From NCBI RefSeq assembly GCF_900120005.1, contig NZ_LT635450.1:58995-122994 (forward strand): a DNA stretch of 64,000 nucleotides, in the 5' to 3' direction. Below the pieces are notes generated by a model. That model made no database searches and was not told the origin of the DNA. It was given only the letters and a program-made list of their open reading frames with translations. Source of the stretch: Holdemania sp. Marseille-P2844. GTDB taxonomy: Bacteria > Bacillota_I > Bacilli_A > Erysipelotrichales > Erysipelotrichaceae. Position numbers and translations under genes: made by a program. Of this stretch, positions 35,059 to 44,354 are shown piece after piece. Each line of letters starts with the position of its first letter. Positions within the stretch are counted from its first letter, which is position 1.

Positions 35059-35107
35059 AAATCGCTGCAATCTTCATTCCACATGAGAATGAAGATTGCA
35101 GCGATTT
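35059..35107. terminator. Perfect 21-bp inverted repeat
   Basis: Arms 35059-35079 and 35087-35107 pair without a mismatch around a 7-nt loop. It lies between the convergent sigma-like and AP2 genes. There is no clear T run, so its role as a terminator is only likely. Confidence 0.6.
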
Positions 35108-35168
35108 GCTTGTATATGGAAGATAGGTTTACATCTAAATTTTACTTGTCTTTCTACCAGCCACACTG

Positions 35169-36119
35169 TCAAAGTTCAGGAAACAGCATTACATCCAAAC
35201 CTTGACCGGCTTTATTTACTATGACTTGAACCGGATTCTGTTCCGCCCATTCAGGGTCAGTATCAGCGATTTCTTTCCATTTCCGGTAATGCTCCGCAAC
35301 ACCATCGAACAGCACTTCCTCGGCTTCCCTGCGGGCTTGGGCGGCATCCTCGATATTGTCGTATGTACCGAGGAAATACTGCTTTTTCTGAAATACGATC
35401 TTGGCGACATACTTCCCCCGGATCAGATACACGCCCTTATATCCAGTGGTATTATCCGTCGGCACTTTCTTACTTTTGATTGCGTCCACAGAAGTTCCTG
35501 CAACGTGGGTCAGGAATGATTGCAGGCTCTTGTCATGCTCCTTCTTTTGACATCCGCAGCTTTTCATGTTGCAGTAGACAAGGCTGTTATAAGAAACATC
35601 GACCTCGTTGCCGCAGTCACAACGACAGCGCCAAATCACACCATCTTTTGGGTCGTTACGTTTCGCTATGTACAGCGCTGTCAGTCGATTGAATTTCTTT
35701 CCTGTAATATCCGCAGGACGACCTCGGACTGTTTTGCAGCCACAGTGCGTTCTTCTACCTGTCACAAGGAGAGAGCCTTGTACCACATAATCAGAACCGC
35801 AGGAGCATTTGCAAAGCCACTGTGTTGAGTTGTGCTTTGTGTTTTCTACCTTTCGGATCACGGTAAGCTCACCGAACTGCTTACCTGTCAGAATAGGAGA
35901 ATTTGATTCCAGCGCACGCTCTCTTCTGAGACAGCCGCAGCTGACCGAACCGCCGTATAGCAGACTGCGTTCTAAGACATATCGCTCAGTTCCGCAGTCG
36001 CAGCGACAAAGCCACTTGCGTTCATTCCTTGGTGACAGAATGAACGTATCCAACACAGTCCAGCGTCCGTATTTCTGTCCCTCTTTTACCGTTTTGATTC
36101 TTTTCTCTTTACTTTCCAT
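35169..36119 (-). CDS. AP2-domain protein with three Cys-rich modules
   Basis: A 316-aa protein. Three repeated modules of about 60 residues each have the pattern W.CxCxCG ... (S/H)CGC: cysteines 38/40/42+61/63, 103/105/107+126/128, 165/167/169+188/190, each opened by a G..F..LTV-like strand. An AP2/ERF DNA-binding domain follows (~225-272, TGYKGVYLIRGKYVAKI ... YFLGTYDNIEDAAQA). Bacterial AP2 proteins are mostly phage or mobile-element DNA-binding proteins, often HNH-linked; no HNH is seen here. It starts 3 nt after the previous stop. It may regulate the fibre operon. Confidence 0.8.
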   Translation of the reverse strand: MESKEKRIKTVKEGQKYGRWTVLDTFILSPRNERKWLCRCDCGTERYVLERSLLYGGSVSCGCLRRERALESNSPILTGKQFGELTVIRKVENTKHNSTQWLCKCSCGSDYVVQGSLLVTGRRTHCGCKTVRGRPADITGKKFNRLTALYIAKRNDPKDGVIWRCRCDCGNEVDVSYNSLVYCNMKSCGCQKKEHDKSLQSFLTHVAGTSVDAIKSKKVPTDNTTGYKGVYLIRGKYVAKIVFQKKQYFLGTYDNIEDAAQARREAEEVLFDGVAEHYRKWKEIADTDPEWAEQNPVQVIVNKAGQGLDVMLFPEL

Positions 36120-36122
36120 AGT

Positions 36123-36467
36123 TCAGCTTTTCAGAAAACAAACAGCCTGTTCTCTATTTGCAAACTGCATCCCATAAAGGTAGAAAGATATATCATTCAG
36201 TTCTTTCAGAGAATAGTTATCAATTTCCATTTCCTTGAGCAATGCTTTTGCTTTGCTACAATATGGTTCTGTTCTCATATCGGATATGTAAGCGCATCCA
36301 AGAGCTTTCTTTAACTTTTCAAAAATATCCTCCGAATTACTATCTACAGATGCTCTAATCTTTTCAATCATTTCCGGTGTGCCGGTGAGTTCTCCCGTCT
36401 GGAAGTTCTCAAAAACAATACCCGGTTTGTTATAAGGCTTTTTCTGTTTATTCATATTCTTCACCAT
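36123..36467 (-). CDS. Small protein of unknown function in the fibre operon
   Basis: A 114-aa soluble, charged protein with no known motif. Its start lies within the sortase 3' end (20-nt overlap, GGAAG 6 nt upstream) and its stop is 3 nt before the AP2 gene, so it is translationally coupled at both ends. Confidence 0.7.
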   Translation of the reverse strand: MVKNMNKQKKPYNKPGIVFENFQTGELTGTPEMIEKIRASVDSNSEDIFEKLKKALGCAYISDMRTEPYCSKAKALLKEMEIDNYSLKELNDISFYLYGMQFANREQAVCFLKS

Positions 36468-37116
36468 TTATTTCTTCCGTTACACGGTCACAGAACGCCA
36501 CTACACGGGTCGCACCGCCCGGAGTACAGGTGTATAGCACCAGATCATAACCACTGTTCTGAACCTCATCTACGGCATCTGGAGCCAGGGTTTCGGGGTC
36601 TTTCATCAGCACATAGTGGTTTTCGATGCCGTCCATGTCCGTGAAGATAACTTCCGCACCGCTTTCCAATTTAGAAAGGGAGCCGAAATGAGTCTTATAG
36701 TTATGGGCAGCAATCACCAGATCATCTGTTCTGGAGGAACCAAAATGGCGGCATGGAGCAATCTTTAATCGGCTGTAATCCCACTCTGCCATAACCGGCA
36801 GTTCCAGTTCCAAAGCAGGAATTGAGAGATAACCGATATACTCATACCCATCGATCATTACCACTGGCATTTCAGCAGGTAATGTTTCTGTTGGTTCTGT
36901 GATCTCTATTCCAATTTCAGTTTCAATCTCAGTTGGTTTCGTTGTAGGGTCTGTTTCCTCTGTCATAGCGGAGTGAATCTCGTCCATCAGCGACTCGGCT
37001 TGCTGACCGGCACGACGATCTTCCAATCCGTTATAAAGGAAAAGGAGTAGTGCTGAGAAAATCAGCACTACTCCAATCGTTACGAAGATAATGCCAGCTT
37101 TTTTAGGCATTTCCAT
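36448..37116 (-). CDS. Sortase, class D-like
   Basis: A 222-aa membrane-anchored transpeptidase: N-terminal membrane helix (8-28), a Glu/Thr-rich linker, then the sortase barrel with catalytic His138 (IAAHNYKTHFG), Cys197 (YTCTPGG) and Arg204. The His and Cys surroundings fit class D. It probably attaches the CNA-B protein encoded just upstream, whose sorting signal is QTG-like. The start overlaps that gene by 14 nt. Confidence 0.87.
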   Translation of the reverse strand: MEMPKKAGIIFVTIGVVLIFSALLLFLYNGLEDRRAGQQAESLMDEIHSAMTEETDPTTKPTEIETEIGIEITEPTETLPAEMPVVMIDGYEYIGYLSIPALELELPVMAEWDYSRLKIAPCRHFGSSRTDDLVIAAHNYKTHFGSLSKLESGAEVIFTDMDGIENHYVLMKDPETLAPDAVDEVQNSGYDLVLYTCTPGGATRVVAFCDRVTEEINGEEYE

Positions 37117-38374
37117 TCTCTTTCTTCTTGCGCATCACAATGACACCGCAGAAGATCATCAGCATACCCAAGCCGCCGAGCACCAGAATAGGCCAGTTCA
37201 GCTGACCGGTCTGAATCAGGGTTGCTGTATTTGTAATTGATACCACATCACCATTGGCGCGGTAAGACGGGGTATATCCCTTCGGAATACCGGTTTCCAG
37301 AACGCTCCAGTCGCCGTTTCCATCCAGATCATGCCAGGTATATCTCCAGTTATTCCATGCGCCCAATGTCACCTTATCCACGGCTTTATCGCCGTTGTAG
37401 AGGGTCACAGTCACGGAGCTTGGACGAATACCATGCTTATCGTTTTCGTCAGACCAGACCTTTTTTACAGTTAGATCCACCGGCTCTGCGGGAACAACAG
37501 GCTCATAATCCATGTAGTTGGTAATGAAAACCTTGTTATCCTCGGTCTTATAGGTCGCTTCATAACCGGCAGGAACATCTTCCTTTACAGACCAGTCATA
37601 GCGGTCATCCAGATCATCCCAGGTGTAAGTCCACTGGTTGTCTTTGCTCAGTTCGATTTCTTCGTATTCCGTACCGTCACGGAGCAGGTGGACGGTCACG
37701 CTATCAGGTCTGTTGGGATAACCGTTGTCATCCCAAATCTTATGTACCGTCAGCTTTTCATACTCAAAGCACTCAGCCAGGAATACCCAGTCTACTTCGC
37801 CCACACGGTTGGCGTATTCATTGCCAAGCTCGATAGGAACATCCAGCTCCACTTTCAGGTTCAGGCTCTCACCTTTGCTGAGAGTACCGAGCAGCACATT
37901 GTTCACCAGTGCGCCAGCTTCATCAGGAGAAGCGATATAGATCAGCTCTGTGCCGTTGTAGATACGCATGGTCAGCTGAGAGAGAAAGTCCTGCATGGTT
38001 GCAACGGTTTCGTCTCTCTGACCGGCAACATTTGCCTGATCCTTACCGTCGGTGTTCTCAAAAAGTTCGCTGTAAGTCAGAGGATTGCCATTTTCATCGT
38101 GAACCACGGCTCTCATGTACAGCTTGATGTAATCACAGTCGCTGGCTTCGTTCTTAACCTGAATGGTTTCGGTCAGCTTGTCGCCGGGCATAACGTCTTT
38201 GAAATTATCAAAGAGGTCGGTTGCTGTGTATTCGCTACCGGGCTGGAAGTCGAAGCCTTCCTGTGCGCCTTTGAATGTGATGGAAGAATCTGCTGCAAAA
38301 GCTGTTACGCTTAGGCTTAGAAGCATTACCAATGCAAGGAGGAGAGAGGATAAGTTTCTAAATGTTCGTTTCAT
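37103..38374 (-). CDS. CNA-B surface protein with a sortase signal
   Basis: A 423-aa protein: signal peptide to about residue 28 (VTAFAA), an N-terminal domain (~30-205), two CNA-B stalk repeats (KLTVHKIWDDNGYPNRPDSVTV..., DLTVKKVWSDENDKHGIRPSSVTV...), sorting motif IQTGQ, a membrane helix and a basic tail (MRKKKENGNA). It is likely covalently anchored by the neighbouring sortase and may present or cap TasA-like fibres. GGAGGTGCAGGA precedes the ATG. Confidence 0.88.
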   Translation of the reverse strand: MKRTFRNLSSLLLALVMLLSLSVTAFAADSSITFKGAQEGFDFQPGSEYTATDLFDNFKDVMPGDKLTETIQVKNEASDCDYIKLYMRAVVHDENGNPLTYSELFENTDGKDQANVAGQRDETVATMQDFLSQLTMRIYNGTELIYIASPDEAGALVNNVLLGTLSKGESLNLKVELDVPIELGNEYANRVGEVDWVFLAECFEYEKLTVHKIWDDNGYPNRPDSVTVHLLRDGTEYEEIELSKDNQWTYTWDDLDDRYDWSVKEDVPAGYEATYKTEDNKVFITNYMDYEPVVPAEPVDLTVKKVWSDENDKHGIRPSSVTVTLYNGDKAVDKVTLGAWNNWRYTWHDLDGNGDWSVLETGIPKGYTPSYRANGDVVSITNTATLIQTGQLNWPILVLGGLGMLMIFCGVIVMRKKKENGNA

Positions 38375-38386
38375 TCCTGCACCTCC

Positions 38387-38977
38387 TTACTCTGCATCAG
38401 CGAGTTTGTTGCCCTGAACCTGCAAACCGCTGCTTGCCCACTCGGTATTGAATACCGTTTCGGGAACACTCTGAATACCGGAACCAATGATTTCAACCGT
38501 CAGGTAATACCCCTCTGCAGGAGAATCGTCTATCGGAGAAATCTGAGTAATCAACGCATTTGAAGTAGTTGCACCGGCTGCTACTGGGTATTTGTAATAG
38601 TAGAAGCCATCATCACCCGTCAGCCAGTCTGTGCCAGGAGTCCATGCAGTATAGTTCGTACCAGCTACAGGAGCCTGACCATAGACATTGCCATCCTTAT
38701 CCTGCCATGTTACGACCACAGCAGCACGAATCCATGCTTCGGTATCGCCGGTGTTCTTAATTTTGACATCTTTCTTTGTCTCACCATCTAAGGTTTCGTC
38801 AACATAAGTCGTTACCTTGGAAGGATTGAACAGGTTGCTCAGCGGGCCATCGCTGTCCATAAGGAAAGCGATGGTGCCGCCAACAGTTACGGTCAGAAGC
38901 AGAAGAAGGGAGACCAGCAATGCCGCAGATTTTCCGGATCTTCTGTGAGATCTTCTATGATGTTTTCTTTGATACAT
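38387..38977 (-). CDS. TasA/CalY-like secreted protein 5
   Basis: About 196 aa. A basic N-terminus (KHHRRSHRRSGK) precedes a SipW-type signal segment ending GGTIAFLMDSDGPLSNLF, then a camelysin-like beta domain (VKIKNTGDTEAWIRAAVVV). It lies between the giant adhesin and the CNA-B protein. The ATG at 38977 follows GGAGG by 8 nt; a GTG at 38983 is too close to it. Confidence 0.82.
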   Translation of the reverse strand: MYQRKHHRRSHRRSGKSAALLVSLLLLLTVTVGGTIAFLMDSDGPLSNLFNPSKVTTYVDETLDGETKKDVKIKNTGDTEAWIRAAVVVTWQDKDGNVYGQAPVAGTNYTAWTPGTDWLTGDDGFYYYKYPVAAGATTSNALITQISPIDDSPAEGYYLTVEIIGSGIQSVPETVFNTEWASSGLQVQGNKLADAE

Positions 38978-38994
38978 TTTCACGGCCTCCTTTC

Positions 38995-41900
38995 TTACTC
39001 GTCTTCATCCTTGCGGATGACATTTCCGTTGTTGCCCCACCAGTTTTCGCAATAGCTATCACCGGAGAGCCAGAACCGATCTGTACGAGTATTCGTAAAC
39101 GTAACGGTTCCTTGCTTGTTTTGAAAGGTTAAAGAAACCGTCCCATTTGCAGGGTCAGATGTTACTTCATCATAGCGCCAAGACCAATCAGTTAATTCCT
39201 GAACGGTATAGTCACCAACTGGCAGATGTTTGATTGTAGTGGAGCCGTTGCCCACAATAACAATATCCATGCTAAAGGAATCTGGTCCTGTCACTCGGAA
39301 CAAGAAACTTTGATTTTCGTCCTTGGGATCTGCTCCTTCCTTCGTTATGGTTAAATCTCCGTAAACATTCAACTCATATATGTTGGTTGCAGTGTAGGCA
39401 TAAACCAAGTTTCCTGACAAAGTTTCGCTGTCCGGTGCTTTAGAGGTCAGCTCCAGATCGGTAATTGTTGGCAAACTGGTTTCTTTAATTACATACGACT
39501 TATCCTTATCTGGCAGGAATTTCTGATTATTGGAATCTACAAAAGTCGCACTACCAACGAATGTCTGTGTATCAATCGTAACTTTAGCTGTTGCCACCGG
39601 TGTAGTCGAATCTGCTTCAAATAAGCCAAACTCTACAGTATAATTCTCGAGCATCGTTGCGAGGTAATCCTTATCGTTTTCAGACAGATCCTCATAATTG
39701 GAAATTTCGACTTTCTTTGTTACTGTTACACCGTAGGATTCAAAATACAGTCTAAGGATATTATGATTTGTATACACCTCACTAAGTGTTGTTCCAGTGT
39801 AAGGGCGTCCATTGATCTCGGTTTTCACCAATGTGGTACCATTCAATGCAGTACAGTTTGTGTTGTTATAAGAAGCAGTCTTATTCAGAGGATATCTCAT
39901 GGTGTCACGGTTGAGATCAACACGTCCGCTTTCTGTCAGCGTACTCTGCAGCACACCATCCTTGTAGTATTCAATCTGCCAAGGCATTTCGTCAGAGAAA
40001 GAAACCTTGTCAATAAAGTTACCGCCTGAATAGTTAACGCCTTCACCCTTAACATTTCTATATCTATCATGCGAAGTGCTACCGGCTGCAAAGAAGAATC
40101 GAGTCAGATATTCGCCTTCGCCAACTTCGTAGGCAGAGGAACTTGCATACTGTTTCCATGCAGTATGGTCAGTAGCTACTTCCCAAATCTTGTACGAAAT
40201 GCCGTTATAAGTTACTTCTTTGCCATTGGCATCAAAGCTGTACTGAGTTGTAGGTCTTTGATTAGTGAAATCATCCACAGGATACCCAGCTGCACGAATC
40301 AACTCGTTTAACTGTTCCTGCGTTTTGATATGTTCGACCTGATCCGTAGGAGCTGCTATAACATACATATAGTCCTTCTGATCAGTCAAAGTTGTTCCAT
40401 TAACAGTATAGCTAAATCCATCAGGAAGCCATGTACCACCACCCGCCGCAGAAGAACCCGCATAGTTTCTGCCTCTGTGACTGAGGGACCAATACATTGA
40501 AGTTCCTGGGTAGGTCAAGATATCCTGATATAAAGCACCGGGAGCATCACAGTTAATTTCTGCACACTGTACCCCATCCGGGAAGTTATAGTCAGGTTCA
40601 ACATCGTCATAAGTAAATTTTCTTGTCCCATCAAAGGTTATTCCAGGAATCAGCTTTGAGATACCATAGGTTCCTTCAATAGCTGTTTTTGTATCGACGC
40701 TAACGTTCAGAATTTCAATGTCCTGACAAATTTCATTATCACGAACGCTCTCACTGGTAGTTTTCCAGTAAAGCCCAGGAGCACCATTGGGATAGTCATG
40801 TGTGACATAAACCGACTTTGGATACTCAAAACCACCGTTCAAAAGCTCATTTCCATATGGAACCGTGTATTCCGCTGTTGCAATAACATTGTCCCCATTC
40901 TTGACCGTAACTGTGTAGGTCTTCATCGGAGAATCTGTGTTAGCATCTTCTGCATCAATGCCGCCACGATCCATGGCGATATTGACCGCACCATCACTGA
41001 TAGCATATGGAGCTTCCAGAGCAACCGGGTTGACTGTTTCCCCGTCATCTCTGGTCCACTCATATGTCAATCCCTCTGTATCAATACTTTGAGTGAACGT
41101 AGGAACCAAACAACCATTTTCGGCTACTTGATCATCAACATAAAGGGCATCATCAGTTTCAATGACTTGAACATAAAAATATTCCTGCTGTCGAATATAT
41201 CCATCACCATCACCATCATCACCTGTAGTTGCATACTCAAACTGGATGGTGGCTGTCTCAGCACCAGAAGGCTCTTTTGCTGTTAATTTTAACCAATAAT
41301 ACTGATAAAAATTAGTTGTATCGCCAGTTGAACCGTCTGCGGAAAGATTGCTGTTATATACCTCGAAGTCCACATATTCATCGCCAGCCTCTACCGTCCA
41401 AGTACCACGGCCTGTATTGGTTGTTCCTGCCGTAGGTTCCCACTTGAAATACTGAACATCACCACGTTTCATTGTTATGGTCGAATTCGGGGAAAGTAAT
41501 TCCTTTCGGGACAAATCATTGTAACCATTAACAATGAAAATTGAAAAACTGTCTGTTTCAAAGGAAATGGTACCATCGTCGTTCACGGTTATTTCATCGT
41601 CCTCGGAACTCAAAACAGTATAATAAACCGTATTTTCGTTTTCATCGGTGTAGGATTTTGCTGAACCATTCTCAATAGCACGCTGAATTGCAGCTTCATC
41701 ATCAAGAATGTGGTAAACTTTAACTTCCTCGTCATCCTGAATATCAGTTGTGTCCAAAGTAACAGTCACCTTTTCTCCAGGCTGCCATTTTGCACCGTTG
41801 GACTCAATGGATATATCAAAGAACTCAACCCAGGAGAAGTATTCGCCCATATCAGGAAAAATCTCATCCATGATCTCGAACATGATTTCGTCTTCTGGAA

Positions 41901-42744
41901 CATCTACGGTAACAGCAGCTCCGTCAGGCAAATTACCAGCGATTTCAACCGTACCGTCTGGAGATTCGATTTCTCCCGGAATTGATATATCGGGGTTTTC
42001 TTCACTGGTGTTCTCAACGTGAACATATTTATAGCCACCCATTGACAGAGCAATTTCACCAATTCCTAAATCAATAAATCGAAACTCATACCATTCAGCA
42101 ATGCCATCCGCATTAGTTAAAATTTTCTTGATTTCTACTTGATAATTGCCTTTAAGGACATAATAATTCTTATCTACATCATTATGATTTTTATAAACCT
42201 TAGAACCGCTTCTGATCCAAATCTTATCGCCAACCTGGGGGCCGTCAGTTTCAGCAATATCCTCAACAGGAGCTTCATACTGAGAACAAGTCTCCAGGTG
42301 TCCCTCGGTTGCACCGCACTCGGTGCAGCCTACTACATCGTTACCACTAACGGTAGGTTCCGTAGTTTCCTCTGTAGGAGCAACATACTGAGAACAGGTA
42401 TCCAGATGACCCTCGGTCTGGTTGCATTCTGTACAGCCTACCGGATCGGTGCTGATGGCAGAGCCGGTAGTGACGGTAGGTTCCGTAACCACAGTAGGAG
42501 TCGTGGTAGGCTCCGTGGTTTCGTCAGGAGCTTCCGTAGTTAAAGGAGCTACAATATTAAATGAGCAGGTTTCTGTATGTGCGTCAGATCCGCCGCATTC
42601 CTCGCAAGTTTCTACTGTTTCAGTCGTGGTGGTTGTTTCTACCACAACATCGTCGGTTCCCTCAGTAGCAAATGCACTGATCGGGCCGTTTGTCAGCATA
42701 AGGAAGCAGAGGAACAAAGCAGTTGCTCGTTTCATCAATTTCAT
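38995..42744 (-). CDS. Giant secreted adhesin with CCHC-like repeats
   Basis: A 1249-aa protein with a signal peptide (to ~26, ISAFAT). Residues 45-160 hold three C-x2-C-x5-H-x3-C motifs (C47/C50/H56/C60, C104/C107/H113/C117, C140/C143/H149/C153) in Thr/Pro/Glu-rich linkers. A long beta-rich region follows, and the C-terminus has two stalk-like domains (VTKKVEISNYEDLSENDKDYL; LTITKEGADPKDENQSFLFRVTG). There is no sorting motif or membrane anchor; it ends in DEDE. It may associate with the TasA-like fibre. AAGGAGG precedes the ATG. Confidence 0.85.
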   Translation of the reverse strand: MKLMKRATALFLCFLMLTNGPISAFATEGTDDVVVETTTTTETVETCEECGGSDAHTETCSFNIVAPLTTEAPDETTEPTTTPTVVTEPTVTTGSAISTDPVGCTECNQTEGHLDTCSQYVAPTEETTEPTVSGNDVVGCTECGATEGHLETCSQYEAPVEDIAETDGPQVGDKIWIRSGSKVYKNHNDVDKNYYVLKGNYQVEIKKILTNADGIAEWYEFRFIDLGIGEIALSMGGYKYVHVENTSEENPDISIPGEIESPDGTVEIAGNLPDGAAVTVDVPEDEIMFEIMDEIFPDMGEYFSWVEFFDISIESNGAKWQPGEKVTVTLDTTDIQDDEEVKVYHILDDEAAIQRAIENGSAKSYTDENENTVYYTVLSSEDDEITVNDDGTISFETDSFSIFIVNGYNDLSRKELLSPNSTITMKRGDVQYFKWEPTAGTTNTGRGTWTVEAGDEYVDFEVYNSNLSADGSTGDTTNFYQYYWLKLTAKEPSGAETATIQFEYATTGDDGDGDGYIRQQEYFYVQVIETDDALYVDDQVAENGCLVPTFTQSIDTEGLTYEWTRDDGETVNPVALEAPYAISDGAVNIAMDRGGIDAEDANTDSPMKTYTVTVKNGDNVIATAEYTVPYGNELLNGGFEYPKSVYVTHDYPNGAPGLYWKTTSESVRDNEICQDIEILNVSVDTKTAIEGTYGISKLIPGITFDGTRKFTYDDVEPDYNFPDGVQCAEINCDAPGALYQDILTYPGTSMYWSLSHRGRNYAGSSAAGGGTWLPDGFSYTVNGTTLTDQKDYMYVIAAPTDQVEHIKTQEQLNELIRAAGYPVDDFTNQRPTTQYSFDANGKEVTYNGISYKIWEVATDHTAWKQYASSSAYEVGEGEYLTRFFFAAGSTSHDRYRNVKGEGVNYSGGNFIDKVSFSDEMPWQIEYYKDGVLQSTLTESGRVDLNRDTMRYPLNKTASYNNTNCTALNGTTLVKTEINGRPYTGTTLSEVYTNHNILRLYFESYGVTVTKKVEISNYEDLSENDKDYLATMLENYTVEFGLFEADSTTPVATAKVTIDTQTFVGSATFVDSNNQKFLPDKDKSYVIKETSLPTITDLELTSKAPDSETLSGNLVYAYTATNIYELNVYGDLTITKEGADPKDENQSFLFRVTGPDSFSMDIVIVGNGSTTIKHLPVGDYTVQELTDWSWRYDEVTSDPANGTVSLTFQNKQGTVTFTNTRTDRFWLSGDSYCENWWGNNGNVIRKDEDE

Positions 42745-42762
42745 TTCAGTTTTCCTCCTTCC

Positions 42763-43341
42763 TTATTCAGCAGGCCAACCGGCAGCTTCGATTGCGGATG
42801 CCCCATTGTTGGCCGTCTGCACGCCCTGAGCTTTCACAATAACCTCAACGGTGCAGTTCTGATATTCATTGGTCATATTCGGACCGTCAAAAACGACTTC
42901 CGTAAAGAAGGCTTCCGTCGATTCGCCGGTCTTGACGGGGGCATTGTAATACCACCATTCACCGTCGCCGTCCTTGCGAAGCCAGTCCTCACCATTCATG
43001 GTCAGGGTAATAATGCTTGCCAGAGTTTCAGGGGACAGTTCCATTACTGTCTTATCAGCTCTGGTAATGACTACCTCAAACTTCGCACGGATATAGGCTT
43101 CCGCCTCCAAATTTTTAATGGTTGCAATTTTGCTTACGGTCACACCGGGCATAACGTCGATAGGGTCATCCGGGTAAGGATCTCCGATCTCGTCCTGCCA
43201 TTCTTCGATCTCGATGTCCACAGCGTTGGTTGTGATCACGTTGTGAACCTGATCTTCGGATGTGAAGTAAGCGAGCGTTCCTGACGCAAGGATGGCCGCA
43301 CATATTGCCACCGTTGCCAGGAGTAATAATTTCTTCTTCAT
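42763..43341 (-). CDS. TasA/CalY-like secreted protein 4
   Basis: A 192-aa protein with the SipW-type signal end ASGTLAYFTSEDQVHNVITTNAV and the camelysin core (VSKIATIKNLEAEAYIRAKFEVVI). GAGAGGAG precedes the ATG at 43341; the longer open frame upstream runs through an intercistronic hairpin. Located just upstream of the adhesin gene. Confidence 0.85.
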   Translation of the reverse strand: MKKKLLLLATVAICAAILASGTLAYFTSEDQVHNVITTNAVDIEIEEWQDEIGDPYPDDPIDVMPGVTVSKIATIKNLEAEAYIRAKFEVVITRADKTVMELSPETLASIITLTMNGEDWLRKDGDGEWWYYNAPVKTGESTEAFFTEVVFDGPNMTNEYQNCTVEVIVKAQGVQTANNGASAIEAAGWPAE

Positions 43342-43413
43342 ATACCGTGCTCCTCTCGGTCTTATTGTTGCATCGTAAACGATGACTTTTTGTTGATTTT
43401 TATGGCTAAAGCA

Positions 43414-43484
43414 CCATATGAGAATATCCGAAGCCGATTTTTCAACTTCGGGTACTCTCATATGGCCCCTCCCCGAAGGGAGGG
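43414..43484 (-). other. Intercistronic double hairpin
   Basis: CCATATGAGA (43414-43423) pairs with TCTCATATGG (43456-43465) around an inner CCGAAG/CTTCGG stem. Next to it is CCCTCCC-CGAA-GGGAGGG (43467-43484). No T run. It lies between TasA-like genes 3 and 4 and may stabilise the 3' end of the upstream message. Confidence 0.7.
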
Positions 43485-43499
43485 AGCCAAGAAATTTAA

Positions 43500-44279
43500 T
43501 TAAGGATTAACAGTTGCTTCGGTATCAACCCAGGTCTTACCAGAAACAGTCTTCCAATCGATCTTGCTGGTGTAAGCAGAATCAGTAGGATCACCGAATG
43601 CAGTGTTCAGAGCTTCATAAGCATTGTTGAAGCCTGCTGCCTGAGTACCTTCTGCTGCTACGTAGATATACCAGTTGTCGCCCAGAACGTTCTTAATACC
43701 TTCGATGTTTTCGTTGGTGGTCTTGGAATCCAGATAGACCTGATGGATAGCATTGGGAGTGGTCTCACCATTCTTCAGGATGGTCTCGTAAGTAGCAACA
43801 TAGACGTTGTATTTGATATCATCGATGGTGATGGTGTAGAAGTTCCAGTCTTTTGCATCGTAGCCGGCAGCGTTTGCGGTGGCTGTCCAGTTCCAGGATT
43901 TGTTGCCATAGTTCTGGAAGTTCCAGTGCAGGGTGTTGGCAGCGGCGTTGAAGCTAGGATCGCCGTCATCCAAAATGGCGGGGACAGCGATGTGCACACG
44001 AACGTAAGCATCTTCGGTGCCAATGTTATCAACATAAACTTCCTTTTCGATGCCGTTCTTCAGAGTGCCTGCCTGGGCGGAGCCAGTAGCAGGGATCAGT
44101 TCTTCGATACCCTGAGCATCGTTATCACCGAAGTCTTCCCACAGGTCAATAGCTACCTTGCCGGTGGTGAAGGTATTCTTCTGTGCATCAGTATCGGAGA
44201 AATAAGCCAGAGTGCCGCCGATAACGGCAGTTGCTGCCAGGGCTACGACTAGGCAGAGGGAAAGAATTTTCTTCTTCAT
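43500..44279 (-). CDS. TasA/CalY-like secreted protein 3 (closest to TasA)
   Basis: A 259-aa protein whose N-terminus (VVALAATAVIGGTLAYFSDTDAQKNTFTTGKVAIDLWEDF) is the most TasA-like of the set, followed by EVYVDNIGTEDAYVRVHIAVP. TasA of Bacillus is cut by SipW and forms biofilm fibres. The flanking intercistronic hairpins (43414-43484 and AAAAGGC/GCCTTTT at 44323-44339) suggest separate tuning of its message, as for a major subunit; this is inference. Confidence 0.87.
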   Translation of the reverse strand: MKKKILSLCLVVALAATAVIGGTLAYFSDTDAQKNTFTTGKVAIDLWEDFGDNDAQGIEELIPATGSAQAGTLKNGIEKEVYVDNIGTEDAYVRVHIAVPAILDDGDPSFNAAANTLHWNFQNYGNKSWNWTATANAAGYDAKDWNFYTITIDDIKYNVYVATYETILKNGETTPNAIHQVYLDSKTTNENIEGIKNVLGDNWYIYVAAEGTQAAGFNNAYEALNTAFGDPTDSAYTSKIDWKTVSGKTWVDTEATVNP

Positions 44280-44354
44280 AGTTTTAAATTTCCTTTCTTA
44301 AATTGGATTTTTGCTTGTTATGTAAAAGGCTTTGCCTTTTGCATCAAAATGGGG

